Shown: positions 8,550 to 18,502, counted from the stretch's first letter. The stretch is DNA of 64,000 nucleotides from FCB group bacterium (GCA_024231695.1 JAAEQF010000083.1:1-64000); one strand, 5' to 3'. Made by a program: numbers and translations. The notes: generated by a model from the sequence alone, not told the origin.

Positions 8550-9740
8550 TTAGTTGCTTTTAACCGGCGCCTTAAGCAGGGCAGGCATCGCCTCTTTGAG
8601 TCGATTGATAGCTTTGTAAATGTTTTCGATCGAGTTGGCGTAGGAGAAACGTAGATAACCCTCGCCCTCTGCCCCAAATGCTGTCCCGGATAACCCGGCT
8701 ATACCCAGTTCATTAAGCAGATATTCGGACAACTCGAGTGATTTCCAGCCTGTTTTTTTGATATTTGGCCAGACATAGAATGCGCCATGCGGTTTGGTAC
8801 AGCAGAAGCCCTCAATCTGATTGAGTCCTTCGATGAAGACATCGCGCCGTTTACGGAATTCCGTGACCATTTTCCCGGGATCGGTTTGATCACCACTCAA
8901 CGCCTCAATCGTCGCCTTTTGGACAAAAGAAGTGGCACAGGATGTTATATTGGTCTGCATACGGATGACGCCCTGGGCCAATGCTTTGGGCATTAGGCCC
9001 CAACCCAACCGCCAGCCACACATGGCATAGACTTTGGAGAGACCGTCCATAACGATCACCCGTTCCTGCTTACCGTCGAATTGTGAAATCGAAGCGTATT
9101 CAACGTCATAGATGATGCGCGAATAGATCTCGTCGGTCATAATCAGGAAATCATGATCGCAGGCCAGTCTATAAATACGCTCGACGTCATCGTGGGTTAA
9201 GACGCCTCCAGTCGGATTCTGAGGACTGTTGATAATCAGAATCCTGGTTTTGGAGGTAATCAGTTTCTCCAATTCGGAAATATCCAGCCGGAATTCATTT
9301 TCCTCGCGCAGCGGAATAGGTACGGCTTTGGCGCCGGAATAGTCGATAACCGATTTGTAGATAGGGTACCCAGGATCGGGATAGATCACTTCGTCGCCAT
9401 CTTCGACCAGCATCATTATAAGCGAGTACATGATTTCTTTGCTTCCGGGCGTAACCACGATCTGATCGGGATCATAAGTCACTCCGCGGAGTTTGGCGTA
9501 GTACTCCGAGATGGCCGCACGGACATCCGGCATGCCGGCCGGAGCGGTGTAATGAGTGAATCCATCGTTGATAGCAGCGATGGCAGCATCTCGTATATTC
9601 CTGGGCGTATCAAAATCTGGTTCACCGATTTGCAGATGAACCACCTCAATCCCCTTCTCTCTTTCCAGCCTTTGAGCTCGAGCCAGGATTTCGAAAGCGG
9701 ATTCAGTGCCCAAGCGAGACATTCTTTTTGCAAACTTCAT
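8550..9740 (-). CDS. class I/II PLP aminotransferase, aspartate aminotransferase-like
   Basis: A 396-residue fold-type I aminotransferase of the I-gamma group. It shows HLQIGEPDFDTP, THYTAPAGMPDVR, NSPQNPTGG and the PLP lysine in DGLSKVYAMCGWRLGW, with the substrate-binding Arg in the C-terminal YLRFSYA segment. Members transfer amino groups between aspartate, alanine, prephenate or aromatic acids and 2-oxoglutarate; the exact substrate is open. It is separated from the transketolase gene by only 21 bases and likely shares its transcript. Confidence 0.88.
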   Translation of the reverse strand: MKFAKRMSRLGTESAFEILARAQRLEREKGIEVVHLQIGEPDFDTPRNIRDAAIAAINDGFTHYTAPAGMPDVRAAISEYYAKLRGVTYDPDQIVVTPGSKEIMYSLIMMLVEDGDEVIYPDPGYPIYKSVIDYSGAKAVPIPLREENEFRLDISELEKLITSKTRILIINSPQNPTGGVLTHDDVERIYRLACDHDFLIMTDEIYSRIIYDVEYASISQFDGKQERVIVMDGLSKVYAMCGWRLGWGLMPKALAQGVIRMQTNITSCATSFVQKATIEALSGDQTDPGKMVTEFRKRRDVFIEGLNQIEGFCCTKPHGAFYVWPNIKKTGWKSLELSEYLLNELGIAGLSGTAFGAEGEGYLRFSYANSIENIYKAINRLKEAMPALLKAPVKSN

Positions 9741-9761
9741 GCCTTGAACCCTTTATTCTAT

Positions 9762-11774
9762 CTACCGGTTATCTACAAGTTTCTTGGCCTTTTCGGCGAT
9801 ATGTTCTGCCGACAGTCCAAATTCTTTTATTAATTGCCACGATTTTCCAGATTCGCCAAAGCGATCCTGAACGCCAAGCATATCAAAATGGATTCTCTTT
9901 CCGGCCAGAGCCGTGTCGCAAAGCACGGTTGAGGCTATCCAGTTGCCCATACCGCCGACCTGATGCTCTTCACAAGTAAGAATGGCCCCGGTTTCCACTG
10001 CAGCCCGGATAATGGCTTGACGGTCAAGAGGTTTGATCGTGTGCAGGTTGACAACTCGTGTTTCCAGCCCGAATTCCTCCTTCAGAATCCAAGCCGCCCG
10101 GCAGGCTTCGGCCGTTTCCGGACCGCAAGCGATAAGCGTCAAATCTTCTTTTTCATCTTTATAGTTTTCGGCCAGACAGACATCAAAGGCGTCGATGAAA
10201 TTTTCCTTTTCACCCCGATAACGGAATATATTTGCTTTACCGAAAATATAAGGAGTTTCCTCGGTTGTGATAATCGGTGTGGCTTCGCGGGCAAAACGGA
10301 GATACTTCGGTCCAACGACTTCAAAGAGCAGTCCCCGGGTCGCCTTCTTGACCTCGACCGAGTCGCAGGGAGCGCTGACATTCATATTCGGCATACCACA
10401 CATCTGGAACAGAGATTCCAGTTCCTGATGAGTCGCCCCGTCAGGTCCAACCGATACACCGCCATGAGCTCCGACAATAAGCACGTTCAATTTGGCATAG
10501 GCCACGGAAACCCGCAGCTGATCGAGGTTTCGGGCCGAGGAGAAAACGCCGTAAGTACCGAAAACCGGAATTTTCCCTTCCCGGGCCAGTCCGGCGGCTA
10601 CAGTCGTGCCACCCTGTTCGGCAATCCCGACCGAGAACCAGCGGTTCAGCCGTTCCGGGTGCTTGTCGTAAAAATTGGAAATGGTGATCGAGCCGGAGAT
10701 GTCGGCCCCTATACAGCAGATGCGTTCGTCATCGCCGTATTCGTCGAGAGCACGGCCCATCCCTTTACGGGTCGGATCCATCTCGGCTTTCATATTATCA
10801 CCTGTGTTCCACCAGTAATCGCGGGAATATTTCGGCATCTTGGTGGTTAGCCCGGTCTCGACTTTAACTTGATAGTCATTGATTGATTTAAAATATTTCT
10901 GCACATCAAAAGTATCGGTAAGGCCAAGCTCAACCAGACTTTTGTCCAGCTCTTCGCGATTCGGCGACTTGCCGTGCCAGCCGGCGACATCTTCCATAAA
11001 ACTGATGCCTTTGCCCTTGATGGTCGTGGCCAGAATACAGATCGGCTTGTCGCCGGTGTTATCGCGAGCTTTTTCCAAAGCCGGGACAATCTGTTCCATA
11101 TCATGACCATCTATTTCAATAACTTCCCAGCCAAAGGCACGATATTTGTCAGCCAGCGGCTCAAGTTTCATCACATCCTCGGTGCGTCCGTCAATCTGCA
11201 GATGGTTGCGGTCCAGAATCATTATCAAGTTGTTAAGTTTGAAATTGGACGCGCACATGGCTGCTTCCCACATAGAGCCTTCCTGTTGCTCGCCGTCGGA
11301 AGAGATGATATATATTTTGTGGTCTTTCTTGTCCAGCTTGGCTGCCAGAGCCATGCCTATTCCAACCGAAAATCCCTGCCCCAGCGATCCGGCGGACATT
11401 TCCACACCAGGTAAATCGCGCCAATGTGGATGGCCCTGATAGGGCGCTCCGAGAGCCCGTAATTTGGCCAGTTCCTCTTCCGGGAAATAACCGGAGACAG
11501 CCAGCGAAACATAAAGAGCCGGAGCTTTGTGACCGGCCGACCAGACGATACGATCACGATCATCCCAATCCGGTTTTTTGGGATCGTGTTTGGCTACTCT
11601 CAGATAGAGGGCGGCCAGTAGATCCATCATCGACAGAGTACCACCGGAATGTCCTGATCCGGCACAGCATAAAGACACCAGGTTTAGTCCGCGCATGTAG
11701 TTGGCGCGCTTTTTTAATTGCTCTATGGTCATATCAGTTCCTGCCATTATGGTTCCTGTATTCACTGAGTTCAT
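9762..11774 (-). CDS. tkt: transketolase, built like two fused half-subunits
   Basis: A 670-residue transketolase. The N-terminal half binds thiamine diphosphate through SSDGEQQEGSMWEA and the metal motif ending LDRN. The C-terminal half has the catalytic Glu in GIAEQGG and the C-terminal domain after residue 540. The N-terminus (AGSGHSGGTLS, then the WSAGHKAPALY segment) resembles the split two-gene transketolases of archaea and some bacteria rather than the E. coli type, with a linker near residues 285-325. It links glycolysis and the pentose phosphate pathway. ATG codons exist at 11774, 11747 and 11732. I chose 11774 because GGGAGG lies four bases upstream. Confidence 0.92.
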   Translation of the reverse strand: MNSVNTGTIMAGTDMTIEQLKKRANYMRGLNLVSLCCAGSGHSGGTLSMMDLLAALYLRVAKHDPKKPDWDDRDRIVWSAGHKAPALYVSLAVSGYFPEEELAKLRALGAPYQGHPHWRDLPGVEMSAGSLGQGFSVGIGMALAAKLDKKDHKIYIISSDGEQQEGSMWEAAMCASNFKLNNLIMILDRNHLQIDGRTEDVMKLEPLADKYRAFGWEVIEIDGHDMEQIVPALEKARDNTGDKPICILATTIKGKGISFMEDVAGWHGKSPNREELDKSLVELGLTDTFDVQKYFKSINDYQVKVETGLTTKMPKYSRDYWWNTGDNMKAEMDPTRKGMGRALDEYGDDERICCIGADISGSITISNFYDKHPERLNRWFSVGIAEQGGTTVAAGLAREGKIPVFGTYGVFSSARNLDQLRVSVAYAKLNVLIVGAHGGVSVGPDGATHQELESLFQMCGMPNMNVSAPCDSVEVKKATRGLLFEVVGPKYLRFAREATPIITTEETPYIFGKANIFRYRGEKENFIDAFDVCLAENYKDEKEDLTLIACGPETAEACRAAWILKEEFGLETRVVNLHTIKPLDRQAIIRAAVETGAILTCEEHQVGGMGNWIASTVLCDTALAGKRIHFDMLGVQDRFGESGKSWQLIKEFGLSAEHIAEKAKKLVDNR

Positions 11775-11838
11775 TAATCCTCCCGACATTGTAAATTCAG
11801 GGTTCTATGGATGAATCTGGCATATTACAAGGTTGATG

Positions 11839-12429
11839 TCAACCCCTTTTGATGAGGCCAAGGTACATTTTTTCAGCTTTTTTCCTCAGGTCGGCCAAGT
11901 CTTTATTATTTGTGATTATCAAGTTCGATTCCCGGCGCAAAACGGCCAGACTGAGTTGGGATTTGGTTCTTCGCCTGATTTCTTCTTCAGTCAAACCTCG
12001 CGCCAGAAGACGCTCCTGGCGAAGACGTGATATGGAATTGACCAGAATAGTGTAATCCATTTTCCGGTTATAATTCCACGCAATCAATAGCGCCGCATCG
12101 ACCACGGCATGGCCGCCTCGTGCCCTTACTCGCGCTATTCGCTGGTCAAGTCTATTGAGAAGTCCCGGATGGACTATCTCGTTGAGGATTTCCGTTTTTT
12201 CGGCCGAAGCAAAGGCCAGAAGACCCAGAGCACGGCGATTTAGAGTTCGGTTGGGGTTTAATATTGTCGGCCCGAATTCAACTACTAGACGATAAAAAGC
12301 CACCGAATCGTGTTCGATCACTTCCCGTCCGAGATCATCACCACTGATAATTTCCGCTCCCAGTCTGCCAAACACCGCAGCCACTTCCGACTTGCCGGAC
12401 CCGATCAAACCGGTCAGCCCCAGAATCAT
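11839..12429 (-). CDS. coaE: dephospho-CoA kinase
   Basis: A 196-residue P-loop kinase. GLIGSGKSEVA near the N-terminus is the Walker A loop and DDLGREV holds the conserved acidic residue. The lid region (LLARGLTEEEIRRR) and QLS segment match the CoaE family. It phosphorylates dephospho-CoA to finish coenzyme A synthesis. The start follows the polA stop with no gap, the last gene of the ftsK-coaE run. The polA-coaE neighbourhood is common in bacteria. Confidence 0.93.
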   Translation of the reverse strand: MILGLTGLIGSGKSEVAAVFGRLGAEIISGDDLGREVIEHDSVAFYRLVVEFGPTILNPNRTLNRRALGLLAFASAEKTEILNEIVHPGLLNRLDQRIARVRARGGHAVVDAALLIAWNYNRKMDYTILVNSISRLRQERLLARGLTEEEIRRRTKSQLSLAVLRRESNLIITNNKDLADLRKKAEKMYLGLIKRG

Positions 12430-15165
12430 CTATTTGGCCTCCAACCAGTTCGTCCCTATGCCGATATCTACTACCAGTGGCGCTTTCAACTTAAGGGCAC
12501 TGGTCATTTTATCGCGCACAATCTCGGTCAGCTTTTTTAACTCCTCTTTGGGCGCGTCAAAAACAAGTTCATCGTGAACCTGTAAAACCATCTTTGATTT
12601 CATGGAAATCAGCGTCCGGTCGATTTTTATCATAGCCAATTTAATCATGTCGGCCGCTGTCCCCTGAATCGGAGTATTTATGGCCATGCGTTCGGAGAAC
12701 TGACGGCGCTGGAAATTCTTGCTGTTTATCTCCGGTAAATACCGACGTCGACCTGACAGAGTGGTCACATATCCTTTTTTGCGAGCCATGGCAATGGTTT
12801 CATCCATATAGGTGCGGATACCCGGATAACGTTCAAAATAGGTGTCGATGAAATCTTTCGATTCGCTGAGATTCAATTCTGTCTGCCGGGCTAACCCAAA
12901 GGCCGATACGCCATAGACGACTGCGAAATTTGCTGTCTTGGCTGCCCGCCGCATCTCCGGCGTGATGTCCTCAACCGAAACGCCATACACTTCGGCCGCC
13001 GTTCGCGAATGAATATCCTCGCCCGAATTAAAAGCCTCAATCAACCCGGGATCGTTTGAGAAATGGGCCAGTATCCGCAGTTCCACCTGTGAATAGTCGG
13101 CCACCAGAAGCGCATGATTTTCATCGGTCGGGATAAAAGCTTTTCGAATCTCGCGACCGGTTTCGGTCCGTACCGGAATATTCTGTAAATTGGGATCTGA
13201 GGAGGATAACCGCCCGGTAGCCGCCACCGCCTGATTATAAGACGTATGTACGCGCCCTGTTTCCGGATTAACCAGTTCCGGCAGCGCATCAACATAAGTG
13301 GATTTCAATTTGTTCAACTGCCGATATTCGAGAATTGATTTGGGAAGCGGATGAACGGCCGAAAGCTCTTCCAACACCCGCACATCAGTCGAATAACCTG
13401 TTTTCTTGGCCGTCTTTCGTTTGGTGGGAAGCTTCAATTCTTCGAATAAGATTTTTGACAACTGCTGAGTCGAATTGATATTAAACTCAGACCCGGACAT
13501 TTCGTAAATCGCGCTGGTAATTGAGTATATTTCTTCCTGCATCTGATCGGAGAGCCGCCCAAGAAAATCAGTATCTATTCGGATGCCATGCTGTTCCATC
13601 CGCGACAGGACGCCGACCAGCGGCAGTTCCATGTCATAATAGAGCCGGGCAAGTTTCAATTCTTCGATTTTAGGAGCAAAAATGCCCCGGAGACGAAAAG
13701 TATAATCGGCATCCTCAGCCGCGTAACGAGCAGCCGTTTCCGGATCTACAGTGGCGAAAGATTTCTGTTTCTTTCCGCTTCCGATCAAATCACTGATGGT
13801 GATCATTTGATGATTAAAATGTTCAATAGCCAGATTATCCAGATTGTGTCCGCGCGCCGAAGGATTGAGAACATAGGAGGCCAGCATCGTATCGAATGAT
13901 ATCGGCGTAACCGTATATCCCGCACGTTCCATTATTTGCAGGTCATATTTAAAGTTCTGGGCAATCTTCTGCACATTTTGCTTTTTCATCAATGGCGAAA
14001 GAATTTTGAAGACATCATCGGCTGGTAAATTCAATTCCGGCTTTTCGGTATGACCGATTGGAATATAATAGGCTTCCCCCGCCTTGGCCGATATTGATAT
14101 TCCCACCAGATTGGCAATTAGCGGATCAAGCGAGTCGGTCTCGGTATCAAAAGCAAATTCTCGAACTTTGGTCAGCCTGTTAACAAACTTTTTCAAGTCT
14201 GCCAGAGATTCCACCCGATGATAGGCGGATTTGTCTTCGGCTTCTTTTTCCGATGGGAGCTGCTTCTGCTCACCAAACAATTCATTCAGCAGATTGAAAA
14301 ATTCCAAATCGGTGAAAAGAACTTTGCATTTATCGAGATCGGGTTCCTGGTGGGCAATATCATCCAAAGATATTGTCAGCGGGACTTGGCGGTCAATTGT
14401 CACCAATTGGCGCGATAACCGGGCCAGGTCTTTATTGCCAGAGACCTTGGCGCGCACGCCTTTGGCCTTGATTTGTTCGGCGTTTTCAAGGATAGTATCG
14501 AAATTACCGAATTGATCCATCAGCGCCAAAGCCGTCTTGGGCCCAACGCCGGGAATTCCGGGGATATTGTCGGAACTGTCGCCGGTCAGGGCCATCAAAT
14601 CAATAATCTGCTCAGGATAAACGCCCACCTTTGCTTTGACCGCGTCGCGATCCATCTTGAGCGCCGGCAAGACCCCCTTCTGCGGGATATACATTTGTAT
14701 TCGTTCGCCGACAAGCTGAAAAAAATCTTTATCCGCCGAGACGAGTTTGACTTCCAGGTCTTTCTTCGCACCCATGTCGGCCAAAGTGGCAATAATGTCG
14801 TCGGCCTCAAATCCCTCTAAGGCTAAATGGGGAACGTTCAAGGCCTCAATCGCCTCATTGATGCGAGGAAGCTGTGACACCATATCATCCGGCATCGGGG
14901 CTCGATTCGATTTATACTGGTCATACATCTCATGACGGAATGTCGGCGCCTTGGTATCAAAAATCACGGCCAGGTAATCAGGTCTTTCCTCACGAATTAT
15001 TTTGATCAACGAATTTATAAAACCGTAAACGGCCGATGTATTTTCGCCTTTGGAATTTATGAGCGGATTGCGAATAAAAGCGTAATAAGCCCGGTAGGCC
15101 ATGGCTGACCCATCGATAAGAAACAAACTTTTAGATTTGCCGGACGATTCCTTATCCTTTGACAT
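12430..15165 (-). CDS. polA: DNA polymerase I with active proofreading motifs
   Basis: A 911-residue three-domain polymerase. The 5' nuclease (about residues 13-300) opens with DGSAMAYRAYYA and carries EADDIIA and SADKDFFQL. The 3'-5' exonuclease (about 325-510) keeps its acidic residues in FDTETDS and in AAEDADYTF, so proofreading is probably active, unlike in Taq polymerase. The polymerase has motif A (VADYSQVELRIL), motif B (RRAAKTANFAVVYG) and motif C (QVHDELVF). It fills gaps in DNA repair and removes Okazaki primers. It overlaps the nadD gene by 14 bases. Confidence 0.97.
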   Translation of the reverse strand: MSKDKESSGKSKSLFLIDGSAMAYRAYYAFIRNPLINSKGENTSAVYGFINSLIKIIREERPDYLAVIFDTKAPTFRHEMYDQYKSNRAPMPDDMVSQLPRINEAIEALNVPHLALEGFEADDIIATLADMGAKKDLEVKLVSADKDFFQLVGERIQMYIPQKGVLPALKMDRDAVKAKVGVYPEQIIDLMALTGDSSDNIPGIPGVGPKTALALMDQFGNFDTILENAEQIKAKGVRAKVSGNKDLARLSRQLVTIDRQVPLTISLDDIAHQEPDLDKCKVLFTDLEFFNLLNELFGEQKQLPSEKEAEDKSAYHRVESLADLKKFVNRLTKVREFAFDTETDSLDPLIANLVGISISAKAGEAYYIPIGHTEKPELNLPADDVFKILSPLMKKQNVQKIAQNFKYDLQIMERAGYTVTPISFDTMLASYVLNPSARGHNLDNLAIEHFNHQMITISDLIGSGKKQKSFATVDPETAARYAAEDADYTFRLRGIFAPKIEELKLARLYYDMELPLVGVLSRMEQHGIRIDTDFLGRLSDQMQEEIYSITSAIYEMSGSEFNINSTQQLSKILFEELKLPTKRKTAKKTGYSTDVRVLEELSAVHPLPKSILEYRQLNKLKSTYVDALPELVNPETGRVHTSYNQAVAATGRLSSSDPNLQNIPVRTETGREIRKAFIPTDENHALLVADYSQVELRILAHFSNDPGLIEAFNSGEDIHSRTAAEVYGVSVEDITPEMRRAAKTANFAVVYGVSAFGLARQTELNLSESKDFIDTYFERYPGIRTYMDETIAMARKKGYVTTLSGRRRYLPEINSKNFQRRQFSERMAINTPIQGTAADMIKLAMIKIDRTLISMKSKMVLQVHDELVFDAPKEELKKLTEIVRDKMTSALKLKAPLVVDIGIGTNWLEAK

Positions 15166-15766
15166 ACAACCCCTCTTGATAGATTATCTTTTCCACTTCC
15201 GCCGGAACCATATACTTGATGGACATGCGCGACCGCACGCGCTCTCTGATATCGCACGAGGAGACATCATATTGAGGAATCATGATCCGCTCGGCTCCTT
15301 TCAGGACATCATTGCCGGCCGTGTTAAAACTGTATCCCGGACGGGCGGCTATGACGATCTTGATCCTATCCACAATCTCTTCGTATTTATGCCAGCTTTC
15401 AAATTCTTCAACCAAATCCGATCCGATAATTAGTAACAGTTCCACAGCGGTGTATTTGCCTTGCAGATAGTCGATCAAATCGATGGTATATTGCAAATCA
15501 GGAGGAGAATCCTCGAGTACGAATCGGTGGTTACTGGACAACGCCGCCCGTACCATTTCCCGCCGCTGATCATAGTTGTTGACATGATTGTCCGGCTTGA
15601 AGGGATGCAATCGGGCCGGGATAAATATCATCCCATCGGCCTCGACTGAATGCATGACCGCTTCGGCCATCACCAGATGTCCCATATGGACGGGGTTGAA
15701 AGTCCCCCCCATTATTCCCCAGCGGCCGCCCTGTGAAGGACTACTCTTTTTCTGTTGTTTCGGCAA
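15152..15766 (-). CDS. nadD: nicotinate-nucleotide adenylyltransferase
   Basis: The HxGH nucleotidyltransferase signature GGTFNPVHMGH and the C-terminal YMVPAEVEKII (usually Y.VP..V..YI) identify NadD, which adenylates nicotinate mononucleotide in NAD synthesis. The start is a problem. The ORF extends to 15832 with a Trp/Lys-rich stretch overlapping bamD and unlike NadD. The only nearby ATG (15712) sits directly before GGTFNP and would remove the first beta-strand (RWGI). The TTG at 15766 keeps that strand and gives 204 residues, close to normal length, but has no good ribosome site. I used 15766 and regard the N-terminus as unsettled. Confidence 0.88.
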   Translation of the reverse strand: MPKQQKKSSPSQGGRWGIMGGTFNPVHMGHLVMAEAVMHSVEADGMIFIPARLHPFKPDNHVNNYDQRREMVRAALSSNHRFVLEDSPPDLQYTIDLIDYLQGKYTAVELLLIIGSDLVEEFESWHKYEEIVDRIKIVIAARPGYSFNTAGNDVLKGAERIMIPQYDVSSCDIRERVRSRMSIKYMVPAEVEKIIYQEGLYVKG

Positions 15767-16535
15767 GTTTTTTGTTTGTTTTGCCCACCATTTGCCGGGC
15801 CTTATCCACCAACTCATGCCCGGGATAGACAACCATAAAATTGTTGAATTTTTGAAGAGCTTCTTCGAATTTACCCCGTTTGAAATTCAGCTCTCCCTGG
15901 TAGAATAACGCCCGCGCCGACCATTCGCTGTCGGTATGTTCGTCAATAACGGTTTGAAAGTAGATATCGGCGGAATCGTAATAACTCAGACGCAAATAGG
16001 TCCGCCCACTTTCGAAGCGCTTTTTAGCCAACCTTTCGCGAGCTGCGTCCAACGCGGCTCGGGCATCTTCGTTGGCATCCGATTCCGGATAATCGGTGAT
16101 GAAATCTTCCAGGGCCTTGATTGCCCGTAAAAGTTCAGTTTGATCGAGTCCATAATTACCCGGCGATGATTTGAAATAACAAAGACCAGTCATGTATTGA
16201 GAATTGTCCACAAAGGGCGATCCGGGATAAGTATTGACCAGCCGTTCAAACTCGGCGGCGGCCATGTAATAATCTTTCTGAGAGTAATAGGATTGAGCCA
16301 GATAAAACTGGGCCGAGTCAACCATCGCGGCGCCACTGAAGTTATATATCAACTTTTGAAAACCATCGATCGCTTTTAGATAATGCCGTTTGCCATATTC
16401 ATTCATCGAATAACTGTACTGCTCATCAGCGGTTGGGTATATTTTCATTGTTGTGCCACCGCACCCGGCCAGGAGGCCGAGAAGTATAGTGGTGATTATC
16501 AATCCGGAAGTGAACTCGGTGCGCTTAAATGTCAT
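15741..16535 (-). CDS. bamD: BamD-like outer membrane assembly lipoprotein with TPRs
   Basis: A 264-residue lipoprotein. The signal peptide ends in the lipobox LLAGC (Cys24-25 region), followed by tetratricopeptide repeats at about 38-70, 75-110, 130-160 and 195-240, the architecture of BamD/YfiO, with the typical YPGSPFVD and DYPESD phrases. BamD helps insert beta-barrel proteins into the outer membrane. It lies between the lytic transglycosylase gene (11-base overlap) and nadD (overlap), in an envelope-rich operon. A C-terminal Lys-rich tail is slightly unusual. Confidence 0.85.
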   Translation of the reverse strand: MTFKRTEFTSGLIITTILLGLLAGCGGTTMKIYPTADEQYSYSMNEYGKRHYLKAIDGFQKLIYNFSGAAMVDSAQFYLAQSYYSQKDYYMAAAEFERLVNTYPGSPFVDNSQYMTGLCYFKSSPGNYGLDQTELLRAIKALEDFITDYPESDANEDARAALDAARERLAKKRFESGRTYLRLSYYDSADIYFQTVIDEHTDSEWSARALFYQGELNFKRGKFEEALQKFNNFMVVYPGHELVDKARQMVGKTNKKLAETTEKE

Positions 16536-17178
16536 ATTTTTCTTTCAGCATGTTGAAGTTTTCCCATATCCTGCGGAAGTATTCACGCGGCAACGGCTGA
16601 TTTTGCCGCAACCGCCCTCGCAGGCGACTCTCTCCAAAATTATATGCTATTATACCCTTTTTGACATCTTTAAATTTAAGAATTTGTTCAAAAAGATGCA
16701 AAGTTCCCAGCCGGACATTGGTCACCGGGTCGAAAAGCTGATCAGAACCTCTCCAGCCAAGGCCGCTTCGCTCGGCCAGATCCGCTCCGGTGCGGGGCAT
16801 CACCTGCATAATTCCGCGGGCGCCGACATTCGACACCTGTCCTTTTTTAAAGGTCGATTCGGTCAGGATTACGGCCATAACCAGAAGCGGGTCATAGTTG
16901 TAACGATTGCTTTCCTCAAAAACAACTGCCGCCAGCTGCTGCTTTTCCTCTTCGTTAAAGCCAATCTGAAAATCCTCAATTACCTGAAAGATTTTCAGTT
17001 TCTCCTCCATTTCGGTGAGGCGCTGGCGTTGATAATCTATAATCCGGTGCAGATCGTATTTGTCCTTAATCAAGAAAACCAACAGAGTAGACTGCAGTAA
17101 ATAGATCAGGACTAAAAGCAAGGCAATTGTTTTGGAAAAAAAGATGCCGGTTTTTTCGAAATTAACTCCGGGACTCAT
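16525..17178 (-). CDS. membrane-anchored lytic transglycosylase (SLT domain)
   Basis: A 217-residue protein with one N-terminal membrane helix (about residues 17-37), a short coiled-coil stretch (40-65) and a C-terminal SLT domain. The catalytic Glu107 lies in LTESTF, and GARGIMQVMPRTG and IAYNFGESR are the usual family motifs. It should cleave murein glycan strands in the periplasm, leaving 1,6-anhydro ends. It is translated four bases after the rimO stop and overlaps bamD. Confidence 0.9.
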   Translation of the reverse strand: MSPGVNFEKTGIFFSKTIALLLVLIYLLQSTLLVFLIKDKYDLHRIIDYQRQRLTEMEEKLKIFQVIEDFQIGFNEEEKQQLAAVVFEESNRYNYDPLLVMAVILTESTFKKGQVSNVGARGIMQVMPRTGADLAERSGLGWRGSDQLFDPVTNVRLGTLHLFEQILKFKDVKKGIIAYNFGESRLRGRLRQNQPLPREYFRRIWENFNMLKEKYDI

Positions 17179-17182
17179 GAGA

Positions 17183-18502
17183 CTATCCCTTTCTTCCCAG
17201 AAGGTCGTAGCCGTCGCAACCGGTGATTAGCGCAGGGACAATGCTGCCGGGAGCTGCATCGACAAAATCCAGCCGTACCGATTGATCAATTTCGGGTGCA
17301 TCGTATCGCGTGCGCCCGATTGAGAATCCGTTCTCTTTATCGACTGTTTCAACCAGGACTTCCAGTTGGCGTCCTTTCTCTTCCACGTTCAATTCGAAAG
17401 CTATATCCTGTTGCATCATCATCAACTGGCTGTACCGATCCTGAGCCGTTTCCTCGTCGATACCGCGATCAAGTGTACTTGCCGGAGTATCCTCTTCGGC
17501 CGAATACACAAATGCACCCATTCGATCAAAACGTTGTTCGGCGGCAAAAGCGGCAAGTTCGTCGAATTCCTTGTCCGTTTCTCCCGGAAAACCAACTATA
17601 AAGGTCGTGCGCACGGCAACTCGGTCACCATGTAATCGTATCCGTTCCAAAAGTTTTTCGATCTGCAACCGAGTAACTCGCCGATTCATCCGTTTCAGAA
17701 TCCGGTCGCTGATATGTTGTAACGGTAAATCAAAGTAGGAACATATGCGCGAATTGTCAATCATATACTCGATCAGTTCGGGTTGCAATCTGGCCGGGTG
17801 CAAGTACATAATTCTCAGCCAAAAGTCGCCGGGAATGGCGCCAAGTGCATCCAGCAGTTTCAACAATTGAGGCCGGTTATATAGATCACGGCCATAGGCG
17901 GAGGATTCCTGGGATACCAGAATTAATTCGCTTTTGCCACTATCGACAAGCATCCGGGCTTCATCGACGATATTTTCAATCTTACGGCTTCGAAACGGGC
18001 CACGGATGTCAGGTATAGCACAATAACTGCATCTATTGTCGCAGCCGTCAGAAATTTTTAAATAGCCGTAAACCTCGTCCGGGTTGACGGTTCGCCTGAA
18101 ATCGTATTCCGGGAAATGCCTAAGATTCTCACTACGGGCAATCACTCGGCCCTTTTTACCTTCAAAAATTAAAGGAATATCGGTGATATTATTGAGGCCG
18201 AAAATACCGTCCAGTTCGGGCATTTGCTTTTGCAAATCCTCGGCGTAGCGCTGGCTGAGGCATCCGGTCAGAATCAGTTTTTTTTCGCTCCCGATTTCTT
18301 TGAGCTGAGCCAGTTTCAGGGCTGCCTCAATTGATTCCTCTTTGGCCGATTGGATAAAAGCGCAACTGTTGATGATCAAGAGATCGGCCTGATCGGGATT
18401 ATCGGTGGGTAGCATTTGTTGTTGTTGCAGAAAGCCGGAGATATAATCGGCATCGACGTCGTTTTTGGGACAACCCAGCTTGTGTATGTAAAATGTCTTC
18501 AT
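17183..18502 (-). CDS. rimO: ribosomal protein S12 methylthiotransferase
   Basis: A 439-residue radical-SAM methylthiotransferase. The N-terminal cluster is bound by Cys11, Cys47 and Cys81. The radical SAM cluster is bound by Cys154, Cys158 and Cys161 in SDGCDNRCSYCAIP. The SAKEESIEAAL motif and the DLPLQHISD phrase separate RimO from MiaB. A TRAM domain fills the last 65 residues. It methylthiolates Asp88 of ribosomal protein S12. The gene overlaps lolA by 4 bases. Confidence 0.94.
   Translation of the reverse strand: MKTFYIHKLGCPKNDVDADYISGFLQQQQMLPTDNPDQADLLIINSCAFIQSAKEESIEAALKLAQLKEIGSEKKLILTGCLSQRYAEDLQKQMPELDGIFGLNNITDIPLIFEGKKGRVIARSENLRHFPEYDFRRTVNPDEVYGYLKISDGCDNRCSYCAIPDIRGPFRSRKIENIVDEARMLVDSGKSELILVSQESSAYGRDLYNRPQLLKLLDALGAIPGDFWLRIMYLHPARLQPELIEYMIDNSRICSYFDLPLQHISDRILKRMNRRVTRLQIEKLLERIRLHGDRVAVRTTFIVGFPGETDKEFDELAAFAAEQRFDRMGAFVYSAEEDTPASTLDRGIDEETAQDRYSQLMMMQQDIAFELNVEEKGRQLEVLVETVDKENGFSIGRTRYDAPEIDQSVRLDFVDAAPGSIVPALITGCDGYDLLGRKG

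Noticed and set aside
9963-10850. 295-codon ORF on the plus strand
   Set aside because: It is antisense to the conserved transketolase coding sequence and shows no domain; a shadow of codon bias.
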